A stretch of 9,030 nucleotides of DNA, from positions 1 through 9,030 of the forward strand of contig JBBQZL010000112.1 in assembly GCA_038207745.1 (NCBI GenBank). Direction: 5' to 3'. Of this stretch, positions 1 through 5,284 are shown in pieces. The stretch's first letter is position 1. The number at the start of each line of letters is the position of its first letter. Under the pieces are notes generated by a model that ran no database searches, was not told where the DNA came from, and saw only the letters and a list, made by a program, of their open reading frames with translations. The stretch comes from JBBQZL01 sp038207745. GTDB lineage: Bacteria; Actinomycetota; Thermoleophilia; Solirubrobacterales; 70-9. Both the position numbers and the translations under genes were made by a program.

Positions 1-1
1 C

Positions 2-478
2 CTGTTCGTGATTGTCGCGGCCAGGGCCGAGGAGGGGGGGATGAGGATCCGATCCGCCTTCGCCGGCCGTGAGGCGGGAAGGTTTATGTCCTTTCCGGCG
101 ATCACGATTCCCGCCGAGACGAGCGTCGAGGACGCGGTGGAGCAATTCTTCGTCCCAGATCGGTTCTCGGCGTTCCCGGTACTCGACGGCAACACGGTCA
201 TCGGCCTTGTCGACGTGGGTACCGTCGATCGGCTCCCGGCCGCACGGCGGCGCTCCACAACGGCCGGGGATGTCGCTTTTCACAACCCCGAACTGGTCAT
301 CGACGAGCATCAGGACGTGGCCGAACTGCTCGAGCGCCCGGACTTTCAACGTGTCGGACGGGCTGTGGTTCTGACGCAGAGCGACAGGGTGGGGATCCTC
401 TCGATCACCGACGTGGACCGGGCGCTTCGCGCCTTTGACCTGAAGGGGGCTCCGGAGCCGGGTGCACACCCCGCGTGA
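2..478 (+). CDS. CBS-domain C-terminus of a probable site-2 (M50) membrane protease, 5' end missing
   Basis: The reading frame is open from the window edge to the TGA at 476-478, so only the last 158 residues are present. The first residues (LFVIVAARAEE) look like the end of a transmembrane helix followed by the short R-A-E-E linker often seen where site-2 protease-like proteins leave the membrane. Two CBS motifs follow, at about residues 28-80 (MSFPAITIPAETSVEDAVEQ onward, FPVLDGNTVIGLVD) and 90-145 (ending AVVLTQSDRVGILSITDVDRA). CBS pairs bind adenosine nucleotides and regulate the attached catalytic domain; actinobacterial Rip3-type intramembrane zinc proteases carry such a pair at the C-terminus. 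The HExxH zinc motif would lie upstream of the window, so the protease assignment is inference; the CBS assignment is firm. Another CBS-regulated membrane protein is the main alternative. Confidence 0.75.
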   Translation: MFVIVAARAEEGGMRIRSAFAGREAGRFMSFPAITIPAETSVEDAVEQFFVPDRFSAFPVLDGNTVIGLVDVGTVDRLPAARRRSTTAGDVAFHNPELVIDEHQDVAELLERPDFQRVGRAVVLTQSDRVGILSITDVDRALRAFDLKGAPEPGAHPA

Positions 479-734
479 AGTCGCCGGCTCTTCGCGTGCG
501 AGCGTGCCGAGCTGACGCGTATATGGCTCGCGCGCGCTCTGGGCCGAGACGAGCGAGATCGCGGCCGGCTGCGGCCGTGACGGATCAGCGATCCGATCAG
601 GAGAGGGTGATCGCTGGATTGATGGTGGTGAAGCGCTGTGGCAGGGGCTGAGCAAGCCAGCCGAAGTCCCCGATCAGGGAAACTCCATCGGGTAATGGAG
701 ATCTCGGGCAGTCGATTCCTTCTGGCCGGAGCCA

Positions 735-802
735 CCGCCGGGATGGCGGCCTGCTCCGCCTCGAAGGCGGCACGGTCCGCCTACCTGGCTGCGCTGAGGC
801 GG
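735..802 (+). repeat. 21-base periodic CCGCC/GGCGG hairpin repeat
   Basis: CCGCC occurs at 735, 756 and 777, exactly 21 bases apart. The first two are each followed after five bases by GGCGG (745-749 and 766-770), giving two tandem 5-bp hairpins with 5-base loops. The third CCGCC can pair with GGCGG at 798-802 across a 16-base loop. Position 798 is again 21 bases on. The units agree mainly in the stem bases, so this is a degenerate repeat or a run of conserved stems rather than a fresh duplication. Chance in GC-rich DNA is possible. Confidence 0.35.
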
Positions 803-891
803 GCAGCTTTCAAGATGCGTCAACTTTCACCACGACTCCCTCGAAGGGCGACCAACCATCCAGACCGACCAGATTGACCTGATCAACCACC

Positions 892-897
892 AAGGAG
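892..897 (+). promoter_or_regulatory. ribosome binding site (AAGGAG) for the 903 gene
   Basis: A perfect AAGGAG lies five bases before the ATG at 903. It fixes this start and shows that this gene, unlike 1686, arsR and gapdh, is translated from a leadered mRNA. Confidence 0.8.
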
Positions 898-902
898 ATG
901 CG

Positions 903-1652
903 ATGACCGAGCTGACCGACCTGCAGTCAGAGATGTGCGAGAAGAGCCAGACCGACTACTCGGACCTCCGGGCGATCTTCATCAACTGCACGCTGAAGAG
1001 GAGCCCCGAGGTCTCGAACACCCAGGGCCTGATGGACATCTCGATGGAGATCATGCGCCGCAACGGAGTCGAGGTCGAATGCATCCGCGCCGTCGACCAC
1101 GAGATCGCCACCGGCGTCTGGCCGGACATGTCCGAACACGGCTGGGATCGCGATGAGTGGCCGCAGATCTTCAAGCGGGTGATGGCTGCCGACATCCTCG
1201 TCATCGGAATGCCGATCTGGCTGGGGGAGAAGTCATCCGTCGCAACCCAGGTCATCGAGCGCCTCTACGGCAACTCGAGCCAACTCAATGACGCCGGGCA
1301 ATACGCCTATTACGGCAGGACCGGAGGATGTCTGATCACCGGAAACGAGGACGGCGTCAAGCACTGCGCGATGAATGTCCTCTACTCGCTCCAGCACCTC
1401 GGCTACACGATTCCGCCGCATGCCGACGCGGGCTGGATCGGCGAGGCCGGCCCGGGGCCGTCATATCTGGATCAGGGTTCGGGCGGACCGGAAAATGACT
1501 TCACAAACCGCAATACGACGTTCGCCGCTTGGAACATGCTTCACATCGCGCGGATCCTGAAGGACGCAGGCGGCATTCCCGCTCACGGAAATCAGCGATC
1601 GGAATGGGACGCGGGCTGCCGCTTCGACTTCCCGAATCCCGAATACCGCTGA
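903..1652 (+). CDS. flavodoxin-fold NAD(P)H-dependent oxidoreductase (FMN-binding)
   Basis: A 249-residue protein of the flavodoxin/NADPH-dependent FMN reductase superfamily, expected to be cytoplasmic and to use FMN to pass electrons from NAD(P)H to a quinone, flavin or other acceptor. The N-terminal 20 residues are a polar extension. The fold begins at DLRAIFINCTLKRSPEVSNT (residues 21-40), whose C-T-L-K-x-S-x-x-S-N-T stretch is the FMN phosphate loop. ADILVIGMPIWLGEKSS (96-112) is the second flavin-contacting loop, and GGCLITGNEDGVKH (141-154) the third. The C-terminal half (about 185-221, with PSYLD and NTTFAAWNMLHIARIL) matches the tail typical of actinobacterial 'flavodoxin family' proteins. 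It is not ArsH: the ArsH-type arrangement is absent. The stop at 1650-1652 is 33 bases before the next gene, which has its own candidate promoter. The physiological substrate cannot be read from the sequence. Confidence 0.85.
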   Translation: MTELTDLQSEMCEKSQTDYSDLRAIFINCTLKRSPEVSNTQGLMDISMEIMRRNGVEVECIRAVDHEIATGVWPDMSEHGWDRDEWPQIFKRVMAADILVIGMPIWLGEKSSVATQVIERLYGNSSQLNDAGQYAYYGRTGGCLITGNEDGVKHCAMNVLYSLQHLGYTIPPHADAGWIGEAGPGPSYLDQGSGGPENDFTNRNTTFAAWNMLHIARILKDAGGIPAHGNQRSEWDAGCRFDFPNPEYR

Positions 1653-1679
1653 TTGATCGGGCTGCCTGCGTCGTAAACT
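1653..1679 (+). promoter_or_regulatory. candidate promoter for a leaderless mRNA of the 1686 gene
   Basis: TTGATC (1653-1658) and TAAACT (1674-1679) are separated by 15 bases, a little short of the usual 17. The -10 box fits the actinobacterial TAnnnT pattern and ends six bases before the GTG at 1686, which places +1 at or next to the start codon. No Shine-Dalgarno sequence precedes the GTG, in agreement with leaderless translation. The -35 spacing is the weak point. Confidence 0.4.
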
Positions 1680-1685
1680 CGAACC

Positions 1686-2858
1686 GTGAATCAGCTCAGC
1701 CTCGGCGTCATCGCGACGTCCCGCAAGCCGGACGAACAACGATTGCCGATCCATCCGGCGCATCTCGAGCGAATCCGCCCCGACCTGCGCAGCCGGATCT
1801 TCCTGGAGCGGGGCTACGGAGAGCGATTCAGCTTCTCTGATCAGCAGCTCGCGCCGCTGGTCGCGGGCATGCGCACGCGCGAGGATCTCTTTGCGCAATG
1901 CGACGTGCTGCTTCTGGCCAAGCCACTTGCGGAGGATCTGGAGACCCTGCGCCCCGGTCAGGTGGTCTGGGGCTGGCCTCACTGCGTCCAGGATCGGCCG
2001 ATGACCCAGCTCGCGATCGAACGCCGGGTCACCATGATCGCCTGGGAGGCGATGAACCACTGGACCGAAGACGGCGGTTTCGGCATCCACGTCTTCCACA
2101 AGAACAATGGGCTCGCCGGCTACTGCTCGGTCCTGCACTCCCTGCAGTTGATCGGCTCGACCGGTGACTATGGCCGCCGCCTGCGTGCGGCCGTGATCAG
2201 TTTTGGCGCCACCGCCCGCGGCGCCGTCACGAGCCTCTCGGCGTTCGGGATCACCGACGTGTCGGTGCTGACCCAGCGCAGCGTCTCCGCGGTCGCCTCG
2301 CCGTTCCCGTCGGTGCGGATGCGGCATTTCGAGCGCGATTCCGCGAACCCGGGCCACACGCTGGCTCTCGGACCGCCACATCCCGGACCGTTGCCGCAGG
2401 TCCTGGCCGAATACGACATCGTCGTGAACTGCTTTCTGCAGGACACCGATGAGCCGCTGATGTTCGTGATCAACGATGACCTTGATCGCTTCAAGCCGGG
2501 GACGCTTTTCGTCGATGTCTCGTGCGACGAGGGGATGGGTTTCGAGTGGGCGCATCCGACGTCGTTCGCAGACCCGATGTTCACCGTCGGAAGGGGAATC
2601 CATTACTACGCCGTCGATCACAGCCCATCGTTCCTGTGGAACTCCGCGACATGGGAGAACAGCGTGGCGCTGCTCGAGTACCTGCCGATCGTGATGGCCG
2701 GGCCCGCGTCGTGGGACGGCGACGAGACGATCCGCCGTGCGATCGAGATCCGCGAGGGCGTGATCCAGAATCCGCGGATCCTCAGCTTCCAGGACCGATC
2801 GGCCGAGTTTCCCCACGCCGTCAGATCGACATCCGGTTCCCGGGCGGCCGAGGCCTGA
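1686..2858 (+). CDS. alanine dehydrogenase/PNT-family enzyme, probable N5-(carboxyethyl)ornithine synthase
   Basis: A 390-residue NAD(P)-dependent dehydrogenase of the alanine dehydrogenase / transhydrogenase alpha / saccharopine dehydrogenase-like fold. The N-terminal substrate domain has the family's R-x-x-x-x-P pattern (EQRLPIHP, 17-24), the lysine of LLLAKP (K79) and the WGWPHCVQ block (95-102, H99), which stand where alanine dehydrogenase has its catalytic Arg, Lys and His. The Rossmann domain contains AVISFGATARGAVTSLSAFG (169-188), with an unusual G-A-T-A-R-G nucleotide loop, and VDVSCDEGMGFE (276-287), where the family places a catalytic Asp. WGWPHC and the C-terminal block REGVIQNPRILSFQ (356-369) are what I associate with N5-(carboxyethyl)ornithine synthase, which reductively condenses pyruvate with ornithine; the exact substrate is inference. 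The start is GTG without a ribosome site, probably leaderless. The frame may be broken near its end: see the finding at 2805-2953. Confidence 0.75.
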   Translation: MNQLSLGVIATSRKPDEQRLPIHPAHLERIRPDLRSRIFLERGYGERFSFSDQQLAPLVAGMRTREDLFAQCDVLLLAKPLAEDLETLRPGQVVWGWPHCVQDRPMTQLAIERRVTMIAWEAMNHWTEDGGFGIHVFHKNNGLAGYCSVLHSLQLIGSTGDYGRRLRAAVISFGATARGAVTSLSAFGITDVSVLTQRSVSAVASPFPSVRMRHFERDSANPGHTLALGPPHPGPLPQVLAEYDIVVNCFLQDTDEPLMFVINDDLDRFKPGTLFVDVSCDEGMGFEWAHPTSFADPMFTVGRGIHYYAVDHSPSFLWNSATWENSVALLEYLPIVMAGPASWDGDETIRRAIEIREGVIQNPRILSFQDRSAEFPHAVRSTSGSRAAEA

Positions 2859-2874
2859 GCCCGGAAGCCCGGGC
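2859..2874 (+). terminator. GC-rich hairpin just after the 1686 gene (possible weak terminator)
   Basis: GCCCGG (2859-2864) and CCGGGC (2869-2874) form a perfect 6-bp stem with the loop AAGC, starting on the base after the TGA. There is no T tract, so it is not a classical intrinsic terminator; high-GC actinobacteria do use U-less hairpins. If the extended reading frame discussed in the findings is real, this hairpin is inside coding sequence instead. Confidence 0.25.
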
Positions 2875-2944
2875 CTACCGAGACACGCTGCTCGCGGCCG
2901 ACGACCTGATCAGTCGCGAGAGCCTTGAGACGTTGGGTGGGTCG

Positions 2945-2978
2945 GGTGGGTAACTACCACCTACAAGTGCGGCTTTTT
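2945..2978 (+). terminator. possible weak terminator before the cupredoxin unit
   Basis: GGTGG (2945-2949) can pair with CCACC (2957-2961) over a 7-base loop, and a run of five T follows at 2974-2978. The 12 bases between stem and T run are more than a standard intrinsic terminator allows, so this is only a candidate. A second small stem, CCGGA (2979-2983) with TCCGG (2992-2996), follows directly. No clear promoter for the 3048/3086 unit could be assigned between here and 3048. Confidence 0.2.
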
Positions 2979-3033
2979 CCGGATATCGTTGTCCGGCCGG
3001 AGGAATATCGTCCCAGACTCACAATCTTGCACC

Positions 3034-3040
3034 GAAAGGA
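3034..3040 (+). promoter_or_regulatory. ribosome binding site (GAAAGGA) for the leader ORF
   Basis: GAAAGGA sits seven bases before the ATG at 3048, a good match and spacing. It supports real translation of the 13-codon ORF rather than use of the 3086 start alone. Confidence 0.55.
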
Positions 3041-3047
3041 TCCTGCG

Positions 3048-3089
3048 ATGACCATCCATCACTCCCACAGAGGAAGTACAGCGAGATGA
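3048..3089 (+). CDS. 13-residue leader peptide, translationally coupled to the cupredoxin lipoprotein
   Basis: An ATG at 3048, preceded by GAAAGGA at a good distance, opens a 13-codon frame encoding MTIHHSHRGSTAR. Its TGA (3087-3089) overlaps the ATG of the lipoprotein gene (3086-3088) as ATGA, the classic arrangement for translational coupling. The lipoprotein's own ribosome site lies inside the leader, so ribosomes finishing the leader would reach or expose it. The peptide has three histidines in four positions (HHSH), a possible metal-binding or histidine-attenuation feature; with 13 residues this can be chance. No homolog is recognised. Existence as a translated unit is inferred from the start signal and the overlap only. 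Confidence 0.45.
   Translation: MTIHHSHRGSTAR
3069..3076 (+). promoter_or_regulatory. ribosome binding site (AGAGGAAG) for the lipoprotein
   Basis: AGAGGAAG ends nine bases before the ATG at 3086 and lies within the 3' half of the leader ORF. It supports 3086 as the lipoprotein start, which also gives the proper signal peptide. Confidence 0.6.
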
Positions 3090-4009
3090 AGATCGGTAAG
3101 CGAATTCTGGTGATCGCTGTCGTGGTTGCCGCATGTGGTCTTCTTGCAGTCGGATGTGAGAGCGATGAGGGAACAACGACGACGGCCGCGACCGACGCCG
3201 CATCCGGAGCGGCTTCGAAGGCGATAACGGTCGACATGAGCGAGTACGCGTACGACCCCGTCGACGCGATCGCGAAAGCCGGCGCGGTGACGATAACCAC
3301 GAAGAATGTCGGACAGTTGCCCCACGAGCTTGTGCTTGCCCATACCGACCTGGCGCCCGATGCGCTGCCGACGCTTCCCGATGGTTCAGTCGACGAGGCG
3401 AAGATCGAAAAGGCGGGCGATGCTCCCGGGGAGGTCCCGGAGTCGGCCGCCGGTGCATCGAAGACGGGAATCATCGACCTCCCGGCCGGAAGGTACGTCA
3501 TGTACTGCAACATCCCCGGTCACTACGCGGCCGGTATGTACGGGACGCTCACAGTCGTGGACAGCGGCAGCGGAACAAGCGCGCCTGCCGACACGACCGC
3601 GCCCACGGACACGACCGCGCCTGCAGACACGACGAGCGCCGCGCCGCCTGCGGCTTCGAAGCCGAAGAAGATCTCGATCGATATGGGCGAGTTCTACTAC
3701 CGCCCCAAAAACGCGGCCGCGAAGGCCGGCTCGGTGACGATCACGACGAAGAATGTCGGGCAGGCGCCGCACGAGCTGGTGCTTGCCCACACGGATCTGC
3801 CCCCCGGCAAGCTGCCGACGCTTCCAGACGGCTCGGTCGACGAGGCAAAGATCGAGAAGCAGGGCGACGCGCCGGGCGAGATCCCGGAAACGGCTGCGGG
3901 AGCATCGAAGACGGGAACCATCGACCTTCCGGCCGGAAGGTACGTCATGTACTGCAACATCCCCGGTCACTACGCGGCCGGTATGTACGGGGTGCTCAAG
4001 ACCGAATAG
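3086..4009 (+). CDS. tandem two-domain cupredoxin lipoprotein
   Basis: A 307-residue exported protein. Residues 1-23 form a lipoprotein signal (MKIGKR, hydrophobic core, then LLAVGC with the lipid-anchored Cys at 24), so it should sit on the outer face of the cytoplasmic membrane. A Thr/Ala spacer leads to cupredoxin domain 1 (about 46-158); a second spacer rich in repeated A-P-x-D-T-T units (165-194) leads to domain 2 (about 195-307). Each domain has a full set of type-1 copper ligands: His of PHELVLAH, then Cys, His and Met of MYCNIPGHYAAGM. They are H80, C141, H146, M151 and H229, C290, H295, M300, a constant offset of 149 residues. Such proteins carry electrons or bind copper outside the cell; the partner is unknown. 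The domains arose by duplication, and 63 bases in each are still identical. The coding end overlaps arsJ, on the other strand, by 14 bases. Confidence 0.88.
   Translation: MKIGKRILVIAVVVAACGLLAVGCESDEGTTTTAATDAASGAASKAITVDMSEYAYDPVDAIAKAGAVTITTKNVGQLPHELVLAHTDLAPDALPTLPDGSVDEAKIEKAGDAPGEVPESAAGASKTGIIDLPAGRYVMYCNIPGHYAAGMYGTLTVVDSGSGTSAPADTTAPTDTTAPADTTSAAPPAASKPKKISIDMGEFYYRPKNAAAKAGSVTITTKNVGQAPHELVLAHTDLPPGKLPTLPDGSVDEAKIEKQGDAPGEIPETAAGASKTGTIDLPAGRYVMYCNIPGHYAAGMYGVLKTE
3482..3544 (+). repeat. 63-bp perfect direct repeat, copy 1 (cupredoxin domain 1)
   Basis: These bases, encoding the copper-ligand loop from the LPAGRYVMYC segment to GMYG, recur without a mismatch at 3929-3991, exactly 447 bases (149 codons) downstream. 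The rest of the two domains has diverged at many silent and some amino-acid positions, so this block has been kept identical or recently made identical. Confidence 0.9.
3929..3991 (+). repeat. 63-bp perfect direct repeat, copy 2 (cupredoxin domain 2)
   Basis: This is the second copy of the block at 3482-3544, identical over all 63 bases. Recombination between the copies would remove exactly one domain (447 bp) in frame and leave a one-domain lipoprotein. Confidence 0.9.
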
Positions 4010-5282
4010 GAGGGTCCCGGTTGGCCTCGGTCCCGCCGGGCCGTCGATTGACCGTCGGCAGCATCGTCGACAGGAGTCCGGCCGCAAGCACGAAGACGAC
4101 CGAGGCCCACAGGCACGCGATCAGTCCCTGCCATTGGTAGAGCGCCCCGGAGAGCAGGGTGCCGGTCAGCCGCCCCCCGGCGTTCGCCATGTAGTAGAAG
4201 CCGACGTTCATCGTCACCCTGTCGCTCTCGGCGTAGGAGAGGACCAGGTAGGAGTGGACCGCGGAGTTCATCGCGAAGATGACGCCGAATGCGAGCAGAC
4301 CGCAGACGAGGACCAGGGTCGGGTCCAGATCCGCGGACAGCGCGATCGCGATCGCCGCCGGGAACGCGGCCAGCACGAACGCAAGACGGGTCGCCGTGCC
4401 GCCGTCGGGTTCGCCGCCGCGCTCCCTTGCCCTTCGGCGCATCACCCCTGGCGCCGATGCCTGGACAGCCCCGTAGCCGATCACCCAGACGGCCAGGAAG
4501 GCTCCGGCTCCCCAGAAGCTCCAGCCCAGCACCGTCCGCAGGTAGACCGGCAGGCCGACGACGAACCAGACGTCTCTGGAGGCAAAGAGGAAAACTCGCG
4601 CCGCAGCGAGGATGTTGATCGCGCGGTCGTTGGAGAACATGTGCCGAAACCGCGCTGCCTTGTCCGGCCGGCCGAGACCTCCGTGCATCATCGAGGCGGT
4701 CACCACCAGCGCGGTCAACACCATCGCGGCCAGGAGCAGCATCGATGTCTGGAACCCGACCACGGTCAGCAGCAGGCCTCCGAGGAAGAAACCGACGCCC
4801 TTGAGTGCATTCTTGGAGCCGGTCAGGATCGCCACCCAGCGAAACAGCGCAGTCTCGGAGTCGTCTGGCACGACCAGCTTGACCGCGCTCTTGGAACTCA
4901 TCTTGGTCAGGTCCTTGGCGATCCCCGAGAGCGCCTGTGAAGCCATCACATAGGGCACGACCAGCCAGCTCTCCGGCGCCAGCCCGAGCATGCCAAGCGC
5001 GACGATCTGGATTGTCAGGCCGGAGAAGAGCGTCGCCTTGAGGCCGAGGCGGGCGGCGACCCAGCCACCGACGAGGTTGGTGACGATCCCGAAGAACTCG
5101 TAGAAGACGAACAGCGTGGCGATCTCGAAGGGGCTGTAGCCGAGCTGGTAGAAGAAGAACAGCACCAGGATGCGGCTCGCCCCGTCGGCAAGCGTGTCAG
5201 CCCAGTAGGCGGCGGTTACCAGGATGTAGTTGCGCAGATCGCCGGAGCGCTGATCAGCAGCTGCGGCATTGGCGTCGCTCAC
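3996..5282 (-). CDS. arsJ: ArsJ, organoarsenical (1-arseno-3-phosphoglycerate) efflux transporter
   Basis: A 428-residue, about 12-helix major facilitator superfamily permease of the inner membrane. ArsJ exports 1-arseno-3-phosphoglycerate, made from arsenate by the partner GAPDH; outside, the compound breaks down to arsenate and 3-phosphoglycerate. The family is recognised by its characteristic blocks: RNYILVTAAYWADTLADGA (17-35), LGYSPFEIATLFVFYEFFG (47-65), the loop GIAKDLTKMSSKSAVKL (120-136), FRWVAILTGSKNALKGVGFF (147-166), RDVWFVVGLPVYL (236-248) and the TM segment with VWVIGYGAVQASAP (265-278). The GTG at 5282 is chosen because it lies two bases after the gapdh stop (TAG-AT-GTG), no Met codon occurs near the N-terminus, and an upstream in-frame ATG would extend the protein far into gapdh. 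There is no ribosome site, so translation probably depends on ribosomes finishing gapdh. The final 14 bases overlap the convergent cupredoxin gene. Confidence 0.93.
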   Translation of the reverse strand: MSDANAAAADQRSGDLRNYILVTAAYWADTLADGASRILVLFFFYQLGYSPFEIATLFVFYEFFGIVTNLVGGWVAARLGLKATLFSGLTIQIVALGMLGLAPESWLVVPYVMASQALSGIAKDLTKMSSKSAVKLVVPDDSETALFRWVAILTGSKNALKGVGFFLGGLLLTVVGFQTSMLLLAAMVLTALVVTASMMHGGLGRPDKAARFRHMFSNDRAINILAAARVFLFASRDVWFVVGLPVYLRTVLGWSFWGAGAFLAVWVIGYGAVQASAPGVMRRRARERGGEPDGGTATRLAFVLAAFPAAIAIALSADLDPTLVLVCGLLAFGVIFAMNSAVHSYLVLSYAESDRVTMNVGFYYMANAGGRLTGTLLSGALYQWQGLIACLWASVVFVLAAGLLSTMLPTVNRRPGGTEANRDPPIRS

Positions 5283-5284
5283 AT

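Larger units (their letters stand above)
479..902. other. gene-free stretch with inverted repeats and possible gene remnant
   Basis: I see no convincing gene in these 424 bases. Visible structure: an 8-bp perfect inverted repeat (CAGCGATC 586-593 with GATCGCTG 609-616, 15-base loop, no T tract); two overlapping, mutually exclusive hairpins (CCCGAT 669-674 with ATCGGG 687-692, and CTCCAT 683-688 with ATGGAG 695-700); and three CCGCC boxes spaced exactly 21 bases apart at 735, 756 and 777. An open frame at 638-877 encodes from 695 a peptide starting MEISGSRFLLAGATAGMAAC, which resembles a Tat-type lipoprotein signal that has lost one arginine; it has no ribosome site and ends in a basic, proline-rich tail. 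A promoter for the 903 gene should lie here, but I cannot place one with confidence. Confidence 0.5.

Noticed and set aside
600..720. A known riboswitch (TPP, FMN, cobalamin or SAM class).
   Set aside because: I compared by eye with the conserved cores I know and found no adequate match; only generic stems are visible.
638..877. A 79-codon plus-strand ORF as a real gene.
   Set aside because: No ribosome site, a basic proline-rich end, and only the segment from 695 to about 800 looks protein-like; kept only as a possible remnant.
874..879. TTGACC as the -35 of the flavodoxin gene.
   Set aside because: It is only 24 bases before the ATG, leaving no room for a -10 upstream of the AAGGAG ribosome site.
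1461..2816. A 451-codon open frame on the minus strand, opposite the flavodoxin and dehydrogenase genes.
   Set aside because: The plus strand has clear family motifs throughout; the antisense frame is a product of GC-rich codon bias and reads as arginine/histidine/aspartate-rich nonsense.
3386..4087. Minus-strand open frame opposite the cupredoxin gene with internally repeated sequence.
   Set aside because: The repeat is just the antisense of the duplicated cupredoxin domains.
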